Part shown: piece by piece, positions 33,463-42,064 of the stretch
How the letters are laid out: each line of letters opens with the position of its first letter
Numbering within the stretch: position 1 is the first letter of the stretch
Notes under the pieces: model-generated
What the model was told of the DNA's origin: nothing
The model's input: the letters and a program-made list of their open reading frames with translations, nothing else
Databases searched by the model: none
Translations under genes and position numbers: made by a program
NCBI RefSeq assembly: GCF_052065695.1
Contig: NZ_JBQHTM010000006.1
Span: forward strand, 40,722-104,721
Reading direction: 5' to 3'
DNA: 64,000 bases
Source: Intestinimonas sp052065695
GTDB taxonomy: Bacteria; Bacillota; Clostridia; Oscillospirales; Oscillospiraceae

Positions 33463-34062
33463 ATGTTTTCTTATGAAAAAAAGCTGCAATACCCTGTGCA
33501 TATCAAAAATCCCAATCCGAAGCTGGCCTCCTTTATCATCAGCCAGTATGGCGGACCGGATGGAGAACTGGGCGCATCTCTGCGCTACCTGAGCCAACGC
33601 TACGCCATGCCCTATCCGGAGCTCAAAGCTCTCCTCACCGATATTGGTACTGAGGAGCTGGGCCACCTGGAGATGATCGGCGCCATTGTCCACCAGCTCA
33701 CCCGGGAACTCACCGACGAGGAGGTCCGGAACTGCCCCTCCTTTGCCCCTTATTTTGTGGACCACACCACTGGCATCTATCCCACAGCTGCCTCTGGAGC
33801 TCCCTGGAACGCTGCCGGTATCGGCGTGAAAGGCGATGTCATCGCCGACCTCACCGAAAACATGGCTGCCGAGCAGAAGGCCCGGGTCACCTATGACAAC
33901 ATTCTCCGTCTCAGCGACGATCCCGACGTCAATGACGTCATCCGTTTCCTCCGGGAGCGGGAGATCGTCCACTTCCAGCGCTTTGGCGAGGCAGTGCGCC
34001 TGGCCAAGGAGAAAATGGACCAGAAGAACGTCTACTTTACTAATCCAGCTTTCGATCGCTGA
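33463..34062 (+). CDS. cotJC: CotJC manganese-catalase-like spore coat protein
   Basis: 199-residue ferritin-like four-helix protein. The di-metal ligands are visible in GTEELGHLEMI, LTENMAAEQKAR and EREIVHFQRFGEAV. CotJC belongs to the manganese catalase family and is an inner coat component. It directly follows the CotJA-CotJB fusion and shares its transcript. The Shine-Dalgarno GGGAGAGG lies ahead of the ATG. A terminator follows. Confidence 0.93.
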   Translation: MFSYEKKLQYPVHIKNPNPKLASFIISQYGGPDGELGASLRYLSQRYAMPYPELKALLTDIGTEELGHLEMIGAIVHQLTRELTDEEVRNCPSFAPYFVDHTTGIYPTAASGAPWNAAGIGVKGDVIADLTENMAAEQKARVTYDNILRLSDDPDVNDVIRFLREREIVHFQRFGEAVRLAKEKMDQKNVYFTNPAFDR

Positions 34063-34072
34063 GAAATGGCAC

Positions 34073-34112
34073 AGGCGGTGCGGAATATTTCCGCGCCGCC
34101 TGCTCTTTTATT
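34073..34112 (+). terminator. Terminator after cotJC
   Basis: AGGCGGTGCGGAA-TAT-TTCCGCGCCGCCT (13 bp, one G-U) followed by GCTCTTTTATT. Confidence 0.88.
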
Positions 34113-34113
34113 G

Positions 34114-34260
34114 TTATTCTGGTACAACCGTCACATTTCTGGAACCTTCACTAGAGCCGCCACCACCACCGTAACTGCTACCGGAGGGCGGCGCAGTCGG
34201 CGGCGTGACAGACTCCGGATAGGCGGTGTGGATCTGACTGATCTTAGGCCCAGAACTCCA
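34114..34260 (-). pseudogene. Orphan C-terminal coding remnant
   Basis: On the minus strand a 48-codon frame runs from just after a stop (TAA, 34263-34261) to TAA at 34116-34114 with no ATG, GTG or TTG that could start it. It reads WSSGPKISQIHTAYPESVT, then a Pro-rich and Gly/Ser-rich stretch, ending SEGSRNVTVVPE. Its composition looks like the low-complexity tail of an exported or cell-wall protein (for instance a penicillin-binding protein), not random sequence. It lies directly behind the activase fusion gene in another frame. Likely the leftover of a deletion; the parent is not identified. Confidence 0.4.
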
Positions 34261-34268
34261 TTATATTG

Positions 34269-35924
34269 TTATGATAGTTCCAAGGCAAACAGGGCCGCAC
34301 CTAAAGCACCGTTGAGCTGTGCCTCACTAGAGATTTGTAGGGGTGCACCCAAAAGGCGCTGGATGGCTTCCGCTACGCCCTTGTTCTTGGAGACGCCGCC
34401 CGTCATCATATAAGTGGGCTCCCCGCCCAGCCGCTTGCACAGGGCGCAAGTCTTGGCCGCCACCGCCTCATTGAGACCGTGGATAATGTCGGCGGTGCTC
34501 TTGTTCTGGGCGATGAGGGAGACCACCTCCGACTCAGCGAAGACAGTACACATGCTGGAGATGGTAATGTCCTCTTTCCAGCTCAGACCAGCGGTGCTCA
34601 TCTCATCCAGCGAGAGCTCCAGGGTCCGGGCCATGAGCTCCAGAAAACGGCCAGTTCCAGCGGCACACTTGTCGTTCATGATAAAATTCACCACGTTGCC
34701 GGTCTCGTCCACCCGAATGACCTTGCTGTCCTGACCGCCGATGTCGATGATTGTGCGCACCGTGGGGTCCAGGAAGAAGGCACCCTTGGCATGACAGGTG
34801 ATCTCGGTGATCGACTTGTCACCCAGCTGGATAGCAGAGCGGCCATAGCCGGTGGTGACGGTAGCGGTGATGTCCTCCGGCTTCAGTCCAGCCTGGGTCA
34901 GGGCCGCCTCCATAGCCCGCTCTGCGCCCGCCGCGGCGCCAGCGCCGGTGGGCAGGATGACTTGCGCAACCAGATGCTTGTCCTGATCCAGAATAGCCAC
35001 ATCCGTACTGGTGGACCCGCTGTCGATCCCTGCAAAATATCCCTTCTTCACTTGTCCTCTCCCCTTCCTGGTCAGTGTGGTCTCCGGTGATAGGCTCTCC
35101 GCAAAGGCCTCCAGCCGGGTGCGGAGCTGCCCGCTGCTCTGTATGGTATAGTCGGACTCCAGCTTCAGCAGCGGCACGCCGCAGTCCTTGCGGAGCTTGG
35201 AGTACTCGAAGCCATAGTAGTCGCAGAACTTCACTGTATGATAGATGATGCCCCGCAGATCGGGCGACCGCCGTAGGCTCTCCCGGCCGGTCACATCGGT
35301 CATACGCATGCAGGGGACCTGCTCCAACAGGGCCTCGGCGTAGGGCTCCATGAGGGCCTCCAGGTCCGTTTCCTCCCCCTCTGGCGGCGGCACAAAACGG
35401 TCGTGGACACAGGTGTCGTTGCACACCGGCAGCGGCATAGACTCCGCCATGGTCTGGAAGAGCCTGTCCCCTACCCTGCCACCCATGACACTGAGGTAGG
35501 GGCCATCTGGACGCTCCGACGGGTGGAAGGCGGCTCGGAACCGATTGGGATCAAAGGTCGTTCCTTTATAAGTTGCGTAGGCCTCGGCCAGTCGGAGCAA
35601 CTCCGCCTTTGTGCGGGCGGTAGCTCTGGGACCGCTGGTGTGGAGCATGTCCAGCAGGAACAAGAAGTCCATCTCACCCTTGGCGGCCAGAATGTCATAG
35701 ACGCTGCGGATGGTGTCGCAGCAATTGACCAGCACCAGCTCCTTCACTTGCCCGGAGAAGCAGGCTTCTAGCACAGACTTGCCGAAGCCGCAGAGATTGG
35801 GATGCCCCATCTGGTCACTGAGAGAAAAGTTGTCCGGCATCTCGTCCAGGACCTGGCAGGTACCGCCCAAAGCCTCCAGCAGCTCCACCGGGGTGTATTT
35901 GCAGATATAATAGGTGGTGCTCAT
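34269..35924 (-). CDS. Fusion: HgdB-like dehydratase domain + ASKHA activase
   Basis: 551 residues. Residues 1-290 resemble the beta subunit of 2-hydroxyacyl-CoA dehydratases or double-cubane cluster proteins, with candidate cluster cysteines C45, C68/C69 and C234. Residues 295-551 are a complete activase (BcrAD/HgdC type): nucleotide site AGIDSGSTSTDVA, DIGGQDSK, and the 4Fe-4S cysteines C420 (KCAAGTGRFLE) and C459 (SSMCTVFAESEV). The usual system keeps the activase as a separate 260-residue protein. It overlaps the next subunit gene (35921) by four bases. No CoA-transferase or acyl-CoA dehydrogenase is adjacent, so the substrate is open. Confidence 0.85.
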   Translation of the reverse strand: MSTTYYICKYTPVELLEALGGTCQVLDEMPDNFSLSDQMGHPNLCGFGKSVLEACFSGQVKELVLVNCCDTIRSVYDILAAKGEMDFLFLLDMLHTSGPRATARTKAELLRLAEAYATYKGTTFDPNRFRAAFHPSERPDGPYLSVMGGRVGDRLFQTMAESMPLPVCNDTCVHDRFVPPPEGEETDLEALMEPYAEALLEQVPCMRMTDVTGRESLRRSPDLRGIIYHTVKFCDYYGFEYSKLRKDCGVPLLKLESDYTIQSSGQLRTRLEAFAESLSPETTLTRKGRGQVKKGYFAGIDSGSTSTDVAILDQDKHLVAQVILPTGAGAAAGAERAMEAALTQAGLKPEDITATVTTGYGRSAIQLGDKSITEITCHAKGAFFLDPTVRTIIDIGGQDSKVIRVDETGNVVNFIMNDKCAAGTGRFLELMARTLELSLDEMSTAGLSWKEDITISSMCTVFAESEVVSLIAQNKSTADIIHGLNEAVAAKTCALCKRLGGEPTYMMTGGVSKNKGVAEAIQRLLGAPLQISSEAQLNGALGAALFALELS

Positions 35925-37204
35925 TCCTTGGACCTCCCCCCTGCTTTGAGCATCTCAACAAAAGCCTCCATCCGGGTGGCCAGCTGCCCCTCCCCGCCGT
36001 GGCTGCGGTCACAGCCATCTCCATCTAGAACCAGACAAGGAATCCCGGCGGCCTCAAAGCCCTGTTTGGCCAACTGAGCACCGCCCAGGGTGTGCTTGCA
36101 GCCCCAATGGCAGAACCACACGGCGCCGTCCGCCTTGACCTGACGGGCTGCGTCGATGCCCCGCTGGATGCGCCGCTCTACGGGACCGTTGAAGGCGGAG
36201 CAGACCACCCGCCGGGCCATGGCCCGGTAGGGGTCGTCATCCACGGGCCCCTCCAGCAGGCCCTCAAAGCACATGTCGCAGGCCACCACCTGAACCTGAC
36301 GGTTGTAGTCGGTGACCTGACGCAGGGGCTGTACCCAAAAGGGGGTGGTGTGCATCCACACCAGCCGCATCCCCTGCGCAGAAGGAGCCTTCTCCGCCTC
36401 CTGGATACACCGGCGGGTATACGCCTCGGTTTCCGGAGTGCCCAGCAGAGTGTGGAGGGCAAAGGCAGAAAACATCTCGCCGGTGAGCTCCCCGATTAGC
36501 AGCTTGTCTGCGCGTAGGGTCATGTAGCGGTCGAACTGCTCCATGCTCCGCTGGCTCCGGGCCACTGCGGTCCGAAGGTCGTCGTCCTTTAGATTCTGGC
36601 CCGTCTCCTTCTCCATAAAACGGACCATCTCTCGGAGCTGGTCTGCTACATAGTCCACCGCCGGCTCGTCGGTTTCATAGGGCACGTCTACCACAAACTG
36701 GGGCACCTGAAAGTATTCCGCTAACCGGCGGAAGGTGAGCAGGTTGGCGTCGCAGGCCAGGGTGGTATTCAAAATGAACCGGGGCTTGGGCATAAGGCCT
36801 TTCTCCGCCGCACCGATGAAGATCCGGTGGTAGGAACAGAAGGTGTCCGGCAGCCCCTGACTCTCGGCGTAGTGCAAAAAGGACTGCTCGGCCTGAGTAC
36901 CGGACAGAAAGCAGCCAAAACCCTCACAGGAGTATGGATAGAGTCCCATGACCTGCAATGGCTCACAGGGCAGGAACAGGCTGGCCATGGCGGAGCGCTC
37001 AGGGTGGACCAAGGGCAGCGTCATGGCCCGCATGGTCTGGGCCGCCACCATCCGAGCAGCAGGGCTGTCCTTCAGCCGGGGATCGTGGCGGATCTGCAGT
37101 TCCTTGGCCCGATAGCCTCTGGCCAGCCAGCGCCTGGCCTTAACGGGGTCCTTCTCACAGGTCTCCTGTACCCAGGCCCCAAACGACGTGACAATATCTC
37201 TCAT
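35921..37204 (-). CDS. 2-hydroxyacyl-CoA dehydratase-like subunit
   Basis: 427 residues of the HgdA/HgdB/BcrBC family. Cysteines that may bind a 4Fe-4S or double-cubane cluster occur in YSCEGFGCFLSG, VACDMCFEG, FCHWGCKHTLGG and DGDGCDRS. It should partner with the fused HgdB-activase protein downstream, which would inject an electron using ATP. GGGAGGAAG precedes the ATG. The enzyme class (hydroxyacyl-CoA dehydratase, benzoyl-CoA-type reductase or double-cubane reductase) cannot be decided from sequence alone. Confidence 0.85.
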   Translation of the reverse strand: MRDIVTSFGAWVQETCEKDPVKARRWLARGYRAKELQIRHDPRLKDSPAARMVAAQTMRAMTLPLVHPERSAMASLFLPCEPLQVMGLYPYSCEGFGCFLSGTQAEQSFLHYAESQGLPDTFCSYHRIFIGAAEKGLMPKPRFILNTTLACDANLLTFRRLAEYFQVPQFVVDVPYETDEPAVDYVADQLREMVRFMEKETGQNLKDDDLRTAVARSQRSMEQFDRYMTLRADKLLIGELTGEMFSAFALHTLLGTPETEAYTRRCIQEAEKAPSAQGMRLVWMHTTPFWVQPLRQVTDYNRQVQVVACDMCFEGLLEGPVDDDPYRAMARRVVCSAFNGPVERRIQRGIDAARQVKADGAVWFCHWGCKHTLGGAQLAKQGFEAAGIPCLVLDGDGCDRSHGGEGQLATRMEAFVEMLKAGGRSKE

Positions 37205-37228
37205 AAACTTCCTCCCGATCTCAATCCC

Positions 37229-38113
37229 TCAGGGTTTGCAGACGCTGCAGGGGGTGTATCCCTGATCCAGAAGCTCCTGCCGGTCTCCCACAAAGTCCTG
37301 ACGATTACTGGGGGACATGTCCTCCACGCTGGAGCAGGTGGGCAGATGGAATTTGCCGGAGTTGGTGTTGATGACATAAGCGGTGCCCCCGCTGGAGTTG
37401 GAAGTCTCCTGGGTTTGGGTATCCTTCCCCTCCAGCCAGCTGTTGCCGGTGGCGTAGTCGATGACGATCCCCGGCTGGACGTTGTAGGCGTAGACGCAGA
37501 AGCAGATGCCCTCGCCTCCGTCCTCCACGCTCAAGCCCTCCATGAGGACGCCCCGGGCCACCAGCTCATCTCCTTGAAAGATGGGGGTCACCCGGTAGAG
37601 CACATGATTTTCGGTCTCCTTGACGTAGTCGGCCACCTGGTTTTCAAAGGGCAGCATACCGTCTATGTTCAGATAGCGGGTGCCGGTGATGAGGTTCTTC
37701 TCATTGGCATTCTCGCCGGTGAGTTGGAATCCTATGAGGTGGCAACGATTGTAAAGGTATTTCCCATCCACAATGTCATACTTGACGGTCTGCCAGCCGG
37801 AGGGCTTCACCTGGCCGATGCTCCCCCGGTCCTCCGTGGGCATCAGGTCGATCCCCACATTGGCCCAGGCCACACCGCAGCGGCCCAGCGCGTCCAGATC
37901 GCTGTAGGTCTCATAGGAATTGGTGGTCACATCCTCCTGGGTGAAGAAGGGTTCGTTGTCGTTGACCGTCACATAGGGTTCGCCGTTGTAGGCGGGCAGG
38001 TCGTCCAAGGAGTAAGATACGGAAATAGAGGAAGGTGTTATACCTTCACATCCACTGAGCAGCAATGTACAGAGCATCGCCATGGCTAGTAGGATCGCTT
38101 GGATTCGTTTCAT
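37229..38113 (-). CDS. Lipoprotein DNA/RNA non-specific endonuclease with Cys-rich tail
   Basis: 294 residues. A signal peptide with lipobox LLSGC (Cys22) anchors it outside the membrane. The nuclease core has NRCHLIGFQLTGENANEKN, the DRGH-type motif with His as general base and Asn for Mg binding, as in NucA/EndA DNA-entry nucleases. The last 45 residues (YVINTNSGKFHLPTCSSVED to CSVCKP) form the small Ada-like zinc/phosphate module found at the end of many secreted nucleases. Roles could be DNA scavenging or uptake. The start overlaps the stop of the 135-residue gene upstream (ATGA). Confidence 0.88.
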   Translation of the reverse strand: MKRIQAILLAMAMLCTLLLSGCEGITPSSISVSYSLDDLPAYNGEPYVTVNDNEPFFTQEDVTTNSYETYSDLDALGRCGVAWANVGIDLMPTEDRGSIGQVKPSGWQTVKYDIVDGKYLYNRCHLIGFQLTGENANEKNLITGTRYLNIDGMLPFENQVADYVKETENHVLYRVTPIFQGDELVARGVLMEGLSVEDGGEGICFCVYAYNVQPGIVIDYATGNSWLEGKDTQTQETSNSSGGTAYVINTNSGKFHLPTCSSVEDMSPSNRQDFVGDRQELLDQGYTPCSVCKP

Positions 38114-38517
38114 CGCTGGTAAACCTCTTTCGTGATTTTTTCATGGGAGTAGCCGGAGAAATCGCAGTTGGAGGCCAGCCAAAATCCCGCTTTCAGGTCC
38201 AGATCCAGCCACTGGTCGGCGGGGTAGACCCTATCCCACCGGTAGAGCACCAGAGCTTCGATCCGGTCCAGGTCGGGGGACAGGGGCGGGAACTCCATGA
38301 AACAGAGGGCTCCCTCCCCGGCCTGGCACAGAGGTGACTCAGATATTTGGATCACGGCCTCCGGCTCGATGAACTGCCGGGCGGAATAGGGGGTCATCCA
38401 GATCGGTTTCCCGGCGGCCATGGTCAAAATATCCGCCCGCACCGCCCGGTCAAGGCTCTGCCGACGCTGATGGAAGGCCATTCCATTCTTTTTGTCCACA
38501 CACAGAAGCACGATCAT
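38110..38517 (-). CDS. Conserved hypothetical protein coupled to the nuclease gene
   Basis: 135 residues, soluble, no signal peptide. The N-terminus MIVLLCVDKKNGMAFHQRRQ followed by SLDRAVRADIL suggests a small alpha/beta domain starting with a beta strand. I do not recognise a function. Its stop overlaps the start of the secreted nuclease, so production is coupled; a protective or regulatory role is possible but there is no evidence for it. I saw no resemblance to the Bacillus nuclease inhibitor Nin/ComJ. A Shine-Dalgarno GGGG lies upstream. Confidence 0.7.
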   Translation of the reverse strand: MIVLLCVDKKNGMAFHQRRQSLDRAVRADILTMAAGKPIWMTPYSARQFIEPEAVIQISESPLCQAGEGALCFMEFPPLSPDLDRIEALVLYRWDRVYPADQWLDLDLKAGFWLASNCDFSGYSHEKITKEVYQR

Positions 38518-38535
38518 ATAAAACGCCCCTTTGAC

Positions 38536-38586
38536 TGAAAATTGAGAAAACGCATGGGGCGTGTCTCGACTGAGACACGCCCCATG
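38536..38586 (-). terminator. Terminator after ligA
   Basis: CATGGGGCGTGTCTC / GAGACACGCCCCATG, 15-bp stem with 4-base loop (38553-38586), then TTTTCTCAATTTT on the minus strand. Confidence 0.88.
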
Positions 38587-38601
38587 AGGGCTGTGACTAC
38601 G

Positions 38602-40590
38602 TTAGGTGGAGCTCCCCTCCAGCAGGCTCAGAAGTTCAGCCTCCGTGAGCACGGGAATGCCCAGCTCGGCGGCCTTCTTGAGCTTGGAGCCGGCGGCCTC
38701 CCCCGCCACCACGTAACTGGTCTTCTTGGATACGGAGCCGGACACCTTACCCCCCTGGGCCTCAATGAGCTCTGTGGCCTCCTTCCGGCCTAGATGTTCC
38801 AGCGTGCCAGTGAGGACAAAGGTCTTGCCCGCCAGGGCCTCTCCCACCGATGCCTCGGTGCTGTCAAAAGACACACCGGCCTCCCGGAGGGTCTCAATGA
38901 GATGGCGGCTCTGTGGGCTCTGGAACCACTCCATCAGACTCTGGGCCGTGATGGCGCCGATGTCAGGCACGGCCGTGAGGGTCTCGGCGTCGGCGGCTAT
39001 GAGGGCGTCCAAAGTGCCAAATCGGGCGGCCAGCACCTTTCCCGCCTTCTGCCCCACCTGACGGATGCCGAAGGCAAAGAGCAGGCGGCCCAAGCCGGCG
39101 GATTTGGATTTTTCAATGGCGGCGATCAGATTCTCGGCGCTCTTCTTGCCCATGCGCTCCAGCTGTTCCACATCCTCCGCCTTCAGATGGTAGAGGTCGC
39201 CGGGGCCCTTCACCAGGCCGGCACCCACCAGGGCCTCCACCACGGCAGGACCCAAGTGCTCAATGTCCATGGCGTCCCGGCTGGCGAAGTGGACCAGATG
39301 GCGTAGACGCTGGGCAGGGCATTCCGCGCCGGTGCAGCGGATGTGGGCGCCGTCCTCGTCCCGCTCCACTGGCGCGCCGCAGACAGGACAGGTCTTGGGC
39401 AGGAAATAAGGCTCGGTGCCCTCCGGACGCTTCTCTTTGATGACGGACACGATCTCGGGAATGATCTCCCCCGCCTTCTGGACCAGCACTGTGTCACCGA
39501 TGCGAATGTCCTTCTCCGTGATAAAATCCTGGTTGTGGAGCGTGGCGTTGGTGACGGTGGTACCTGCAAGGCGAACTGGCTTTACAACCGCTTTCGGTGT
39601 AAGGACCCCCGTCCGGCCCACCTGGACCACGATGTCCTCCACAACGCTCTCCTTCTGCTCCGGGGGATATTTGAAGGCGGCGGCCCACCGAGGGAATTTT
39701 GCGGTGGAGCCCAGACGATCCCGGTCCGCAAGGTTGTTGACCTTCACCACCGCTCCGTCGATATCGAAGGGATAGCTCTCGCGCTCATCACCCATGCGGC
39801 GGATGCACTCTCCCGCGCTGGCAATATCGGAGCAGCTCTCATGGGGAATGACCTTGAAGCGCTGGCTCACCAGGTAGTCCAGGGACTCACTGTGGGTGGT
39901 GAAGGTCCGCCCTTCCGCCCACTGGACGTTGAAGACCCGGATGTCCAGCCGGCGCTGAGCGGCGATTTTGGGATCGTGCTGGCGCAAAGAGCCGGCGGCT
40001 GCATTCCGGGGATTGGCAAAGAGGGGCTTTCCCTGGAGCTCCGCCTCGGCGTTCAGTTCTTCAAAGACCTGACGGGGCATGAAGACCTCTCCCCGCACGA
40101 TCAGCGAAGGCAGGGCCTCCGGCAGGCGCAGAGGGATGGAGCGGATGGTCTTGAGGTTTTCCGTAACGTCCTCCCCCACCAGACCGTCGCCCCGGGTGGC
40201 ACCGCGGACAAAGATGCCATTTTCATACTCCAGAGCCACAGACAGGCCATCCACCTTGGGCTCCACGTCGTACTCCACCCCATCGGGCAGGGCTTCCCGT
40301 ACCCGCTGGTCGAATTCGCCCAGCTCCTCCAGGGAGAATACGTCCTGAAGGCTCTCCAGAGGAACCCGGTGGACCACCTCGTCAAAGCCCTCGGCCACCT
40401 TGCCTCCTACCCGCTGCGTGGGCGAGTCCGGACTGGCCAGCTCCGGATGGGCGGCCTCCAGCTCCTCCAAACGGCGGAGCTTGTGGTCGAAGTCGTAGTC
40501 GCTCATGGCGGGGTTGTCCAATACGTAGTATTCATAGTTGGCCTGCTCCAGCTCACGGCGCAGGTCCTGGATTTCTTGGATCTCGTCCAC
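38602..40590 (-). CDS. ligA: NAD-dependent DNA ligase
   Basis: 662 residues. The adenylation domain has nucleophile K112 in EPKVDGLS. An OB fold, a C4 zinc finger (CPVC, CTGAEC), HhH repeats and a C-terminal BRCT domain (about 585-660) follow, the full LigA set. It seals nicks in replication and repair. The start is GTG 40590 with a modest AAAGGTG upstream. The vanZ-like gene ends 8 bases before, so the two are likely in one transcript. Confidence 0.96.
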   Translation of the reverse strand: MDEIQEIQDLRRELEQANYEYYVLDNPAMSDYDFDHKLRRLEELEAAHPELASPDSPTQRVGGKVAEGFDEVVHRVPLESLQDVFSLEELGEFDQRVREALPDGVEYDVEPKVDGLSVALEYENGIFVRGATRGDGLVGEDVTENLKTIRSIPLRLPEALPSLIVRGEVFMPRQVFEELNAEAELQGKPLFANPRNAAAGSLRQHDPKIAAQRRLDIRVFNVQWAEGRTFTTHSESLDYLVSQRFKVIPHESCSDIASAGECIRRMGDERESYPFDIDGAVVKVNNLADRDRLGSTAKFPRWAAAFKYPPEQKESVVEDIVVQVGRTGVLTPKAVVKPVRLAGTTVTNATLHNQDFITEKDIRIGDTVLVQKAGEIIPEIVSVIKEKRPEGTEPYFLPKTCPVCGAPVERDEDGAHIRCTGAECPAQRLRHLVHFASRDAMDIEHLGPAVVEALVGAGLVKGPGDLYHLKAEDVEQLERMGKKSAENLIAAIEKSKSAGLGRLLFAFGIRQVGQKAGKVLAARFGTLDALIAADAETLTAVPDIGAITAQSLMEWFQSPQSRHLIETLREAGVSFDSTEASVGEALAGKTFVLTGTLEHLGRKEATELIEAQGGKVSGSVSKKTSYVVAGEAAGSKLKKAAELGIPVLTEAELLSLLEGSST

Positions 40591-40597
40591 GAAGGGA

Positions 40598-41269
40598 TCA
40601 CACCTTTACACAAGTGAATTTTGCTGCAAATCCGGGGGTGATGGCGCGCAGCAGCCGGTATAGCAGATAGCCGGCGGCAGCGCCCACCGTGTTGAGGATC
40701 AGGTCATCCAGATCGGTGCCCCGGTCGATGAACAGTTGGATGGTCTCGATGCTCAGAGAGGCTAGAAAGCCCGTCAGTGTGGAGAGCCACAGACTCCCCT
40801 GCCGCCAGAGCAGAGCGGTAAAAAAGCCGATGGGCAGAAACATTCCCACATTCCCCAGAAAAAGAAAGGCGCTCCAATAGCTGTGAAAATGGTAGGCGAT
40901 GCCGCCGGGAAAGGGGGTCAGAAGCCGGGGTAGCTCCTCCGGGAGGCGTTGGAGCCGGGTAGAAAGTTCCTCCATGGTGGGATAGAAACTCCAGAAAGTA
41001 ATCCCATCCGGCCAGCGGTTTGGGGCAATCACAAAGCTCCACAGATTGGAGGGAAAGATGGTCAGGGCGGCCAGCCCGGCACAGAAGAGGACAAAGACCA
41101 GAAGCGTTCCCTCCCGCAGAACCGGGCTTTTTAGGCCCCGGCGGGCCAGACAGTGGCGGCGGATAGGAAGCAGAACAAAAAACAAAACGGCACTGGCAAA
41201 GGCGCAGGGCAGCATCTGAACCACATAGCGGAACACATCGCCCGCCACTTCCTCCAAAACAGACCACAT
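40598..41269 (-). CDS. VanZ-family membrane protein
   Basis: 223 residues with about five membrane helices. The family signature is at the C-terminal half: SLSIETIQLFIDRGTDLDDL followed by NTVGAAAGYLLY. VanZ-like proteins are widespread in Firmicutes and some confer low-level glycopeptide tolerance, but most have no known role. The start is ATG 41269 after GGGAGGG; the longer frame begins inside the preceding intergenic region. Confidence 0.85.
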   Translation of the reverse strand: MWSVLEEVAGDVFRYVVQMLPCAFASAVLFFVLLPIRRHCLARRGLKSPVLREGTLLVFVLFCAGLAALTIFPSNLWSFVIAPNRWPDGITFWSFYPTMEELSTRLQRLPEELPRLLTPFPGGIAYHFHSYWSAFLFLGNVGMFLPIGFFTALLWRQGSLWLSTLTGFLASLSIETIQLFIDRGTDLDDLILNTVGAAAGYLLYRLLRAITPGFAAKFTCVKV

Positions 41270-41336
41270 AGAATTGTTCCCTCCCAGGTTTTTTCTCATT
41301 CTAACACGTGGGAGAAGACTCTTTTTTAAAAAATAC

Positions 41337-42020
41337 TTACGATCCCTCGCCATCCTGAATGGTCGGAAGCTCCACATAGGTATCCGGAACACTGCCCACG
41401 ATGATAGTTTCGGCTACCGGGACCTGGGTGCTGACCTCGGCTGGCAAATCCCCTCCGGGGAGCAGGATATCCAGGTCAACCGTCACCTGCAGCAGGATCT
41501 GGTGCCGGGTCTGGTTAATGCCGGCATCGAAGAACTGGCTCTGGAACACGGCGTGGGCGGTCCCCACAGACATCACATCTACAGGCAGGTCAAAGCCCCG
41601 CCCGGAAAAGAAATTGATCCCTGTCAGGTTCCCCACCGGGATGGACAGGCTCTGGGCATCGATCTGATCCACCGCCGCCACCGCATCACTCAGAATACTG
41701 GTGCGCAGGTCGTTCAGCGCCGCCATATTACTGGTGAGAGCCGTGATACGGCCGGTATCATCCTTCTCCACGGTAATGAGGTCGCTGTAGGTGATGGCTC
41801 TGGACTGGATCTCAGCCGTAACGACACCATCCAGTAACTGGGTAACAGAATTGGTCACCTTAGCCTTCGCCATGGTCTCCACCACCGGTCGGAGTCGCAG
41901 CTCCAGGCTGAAAATGAAGCCCAGCGCCAGCAGGACACCGAAAAGCCCGGCCAGCCAGAGGTCCCTTCCCTTCCGGCGGGAACGACAGCGGCGAAATGGC
42001 CGACCATACCAAGCCCGCAT
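41337..42020 (-). CDS. yunB: Sporulation protein YunB
   Basis: 227 residues. A basic N-terminus (RPFRRCRSRRKGRD) is followed by one membrane helix (about 20-42) and an extracytoplasmic domain with the YunB hallmarks ITYSDLITVEKDDTGRITAL and PVGNLTGINFFSGRG. YunB is a mother-cell-expressed protein needed for efficient sporulation in Bacillus. ATG 42020 lies 5 bases after AGGAGGTGA. Confidence 0.9.
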   Translation of the reverse strand: MRAWYGRPFRRCRSRRKGRDLWLAGLFGVLLALGFIFSLELRLRPVVETMAKAKVTNSVTQLLDGVVTAEIQSRAITYSDLITVEKDDTGRITALTSNMAALNDLRTSILSDAVAAVDQIDAQSLSIPVGNLTGINFFSGRGFDLPVDVMSVGTAHAVFQSQFFDAGINQTRHQILLQVTVDLDILLPGGDLPAEVSTQVPVAETIIVGSVPDTYVELPTIQDGEGS

Positions 42021-42064
42021 AGCAGTCACCTCCTATGGCAACTCTATGCGGGCAATGGCTCGTA

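Noticed and set aside
36827..38089. A 420-residue open frame on the + strand
   Set aside because: Antisense to the dehydratase subunit and nuclease genes; no recognisable domain.
38110..38517. Nuclease inhibitor of the Nin/ComJ type
   Set aside because: Size and position suggested it, but there is no sequence resemblance and gene order is reversed relative to Bacillus.
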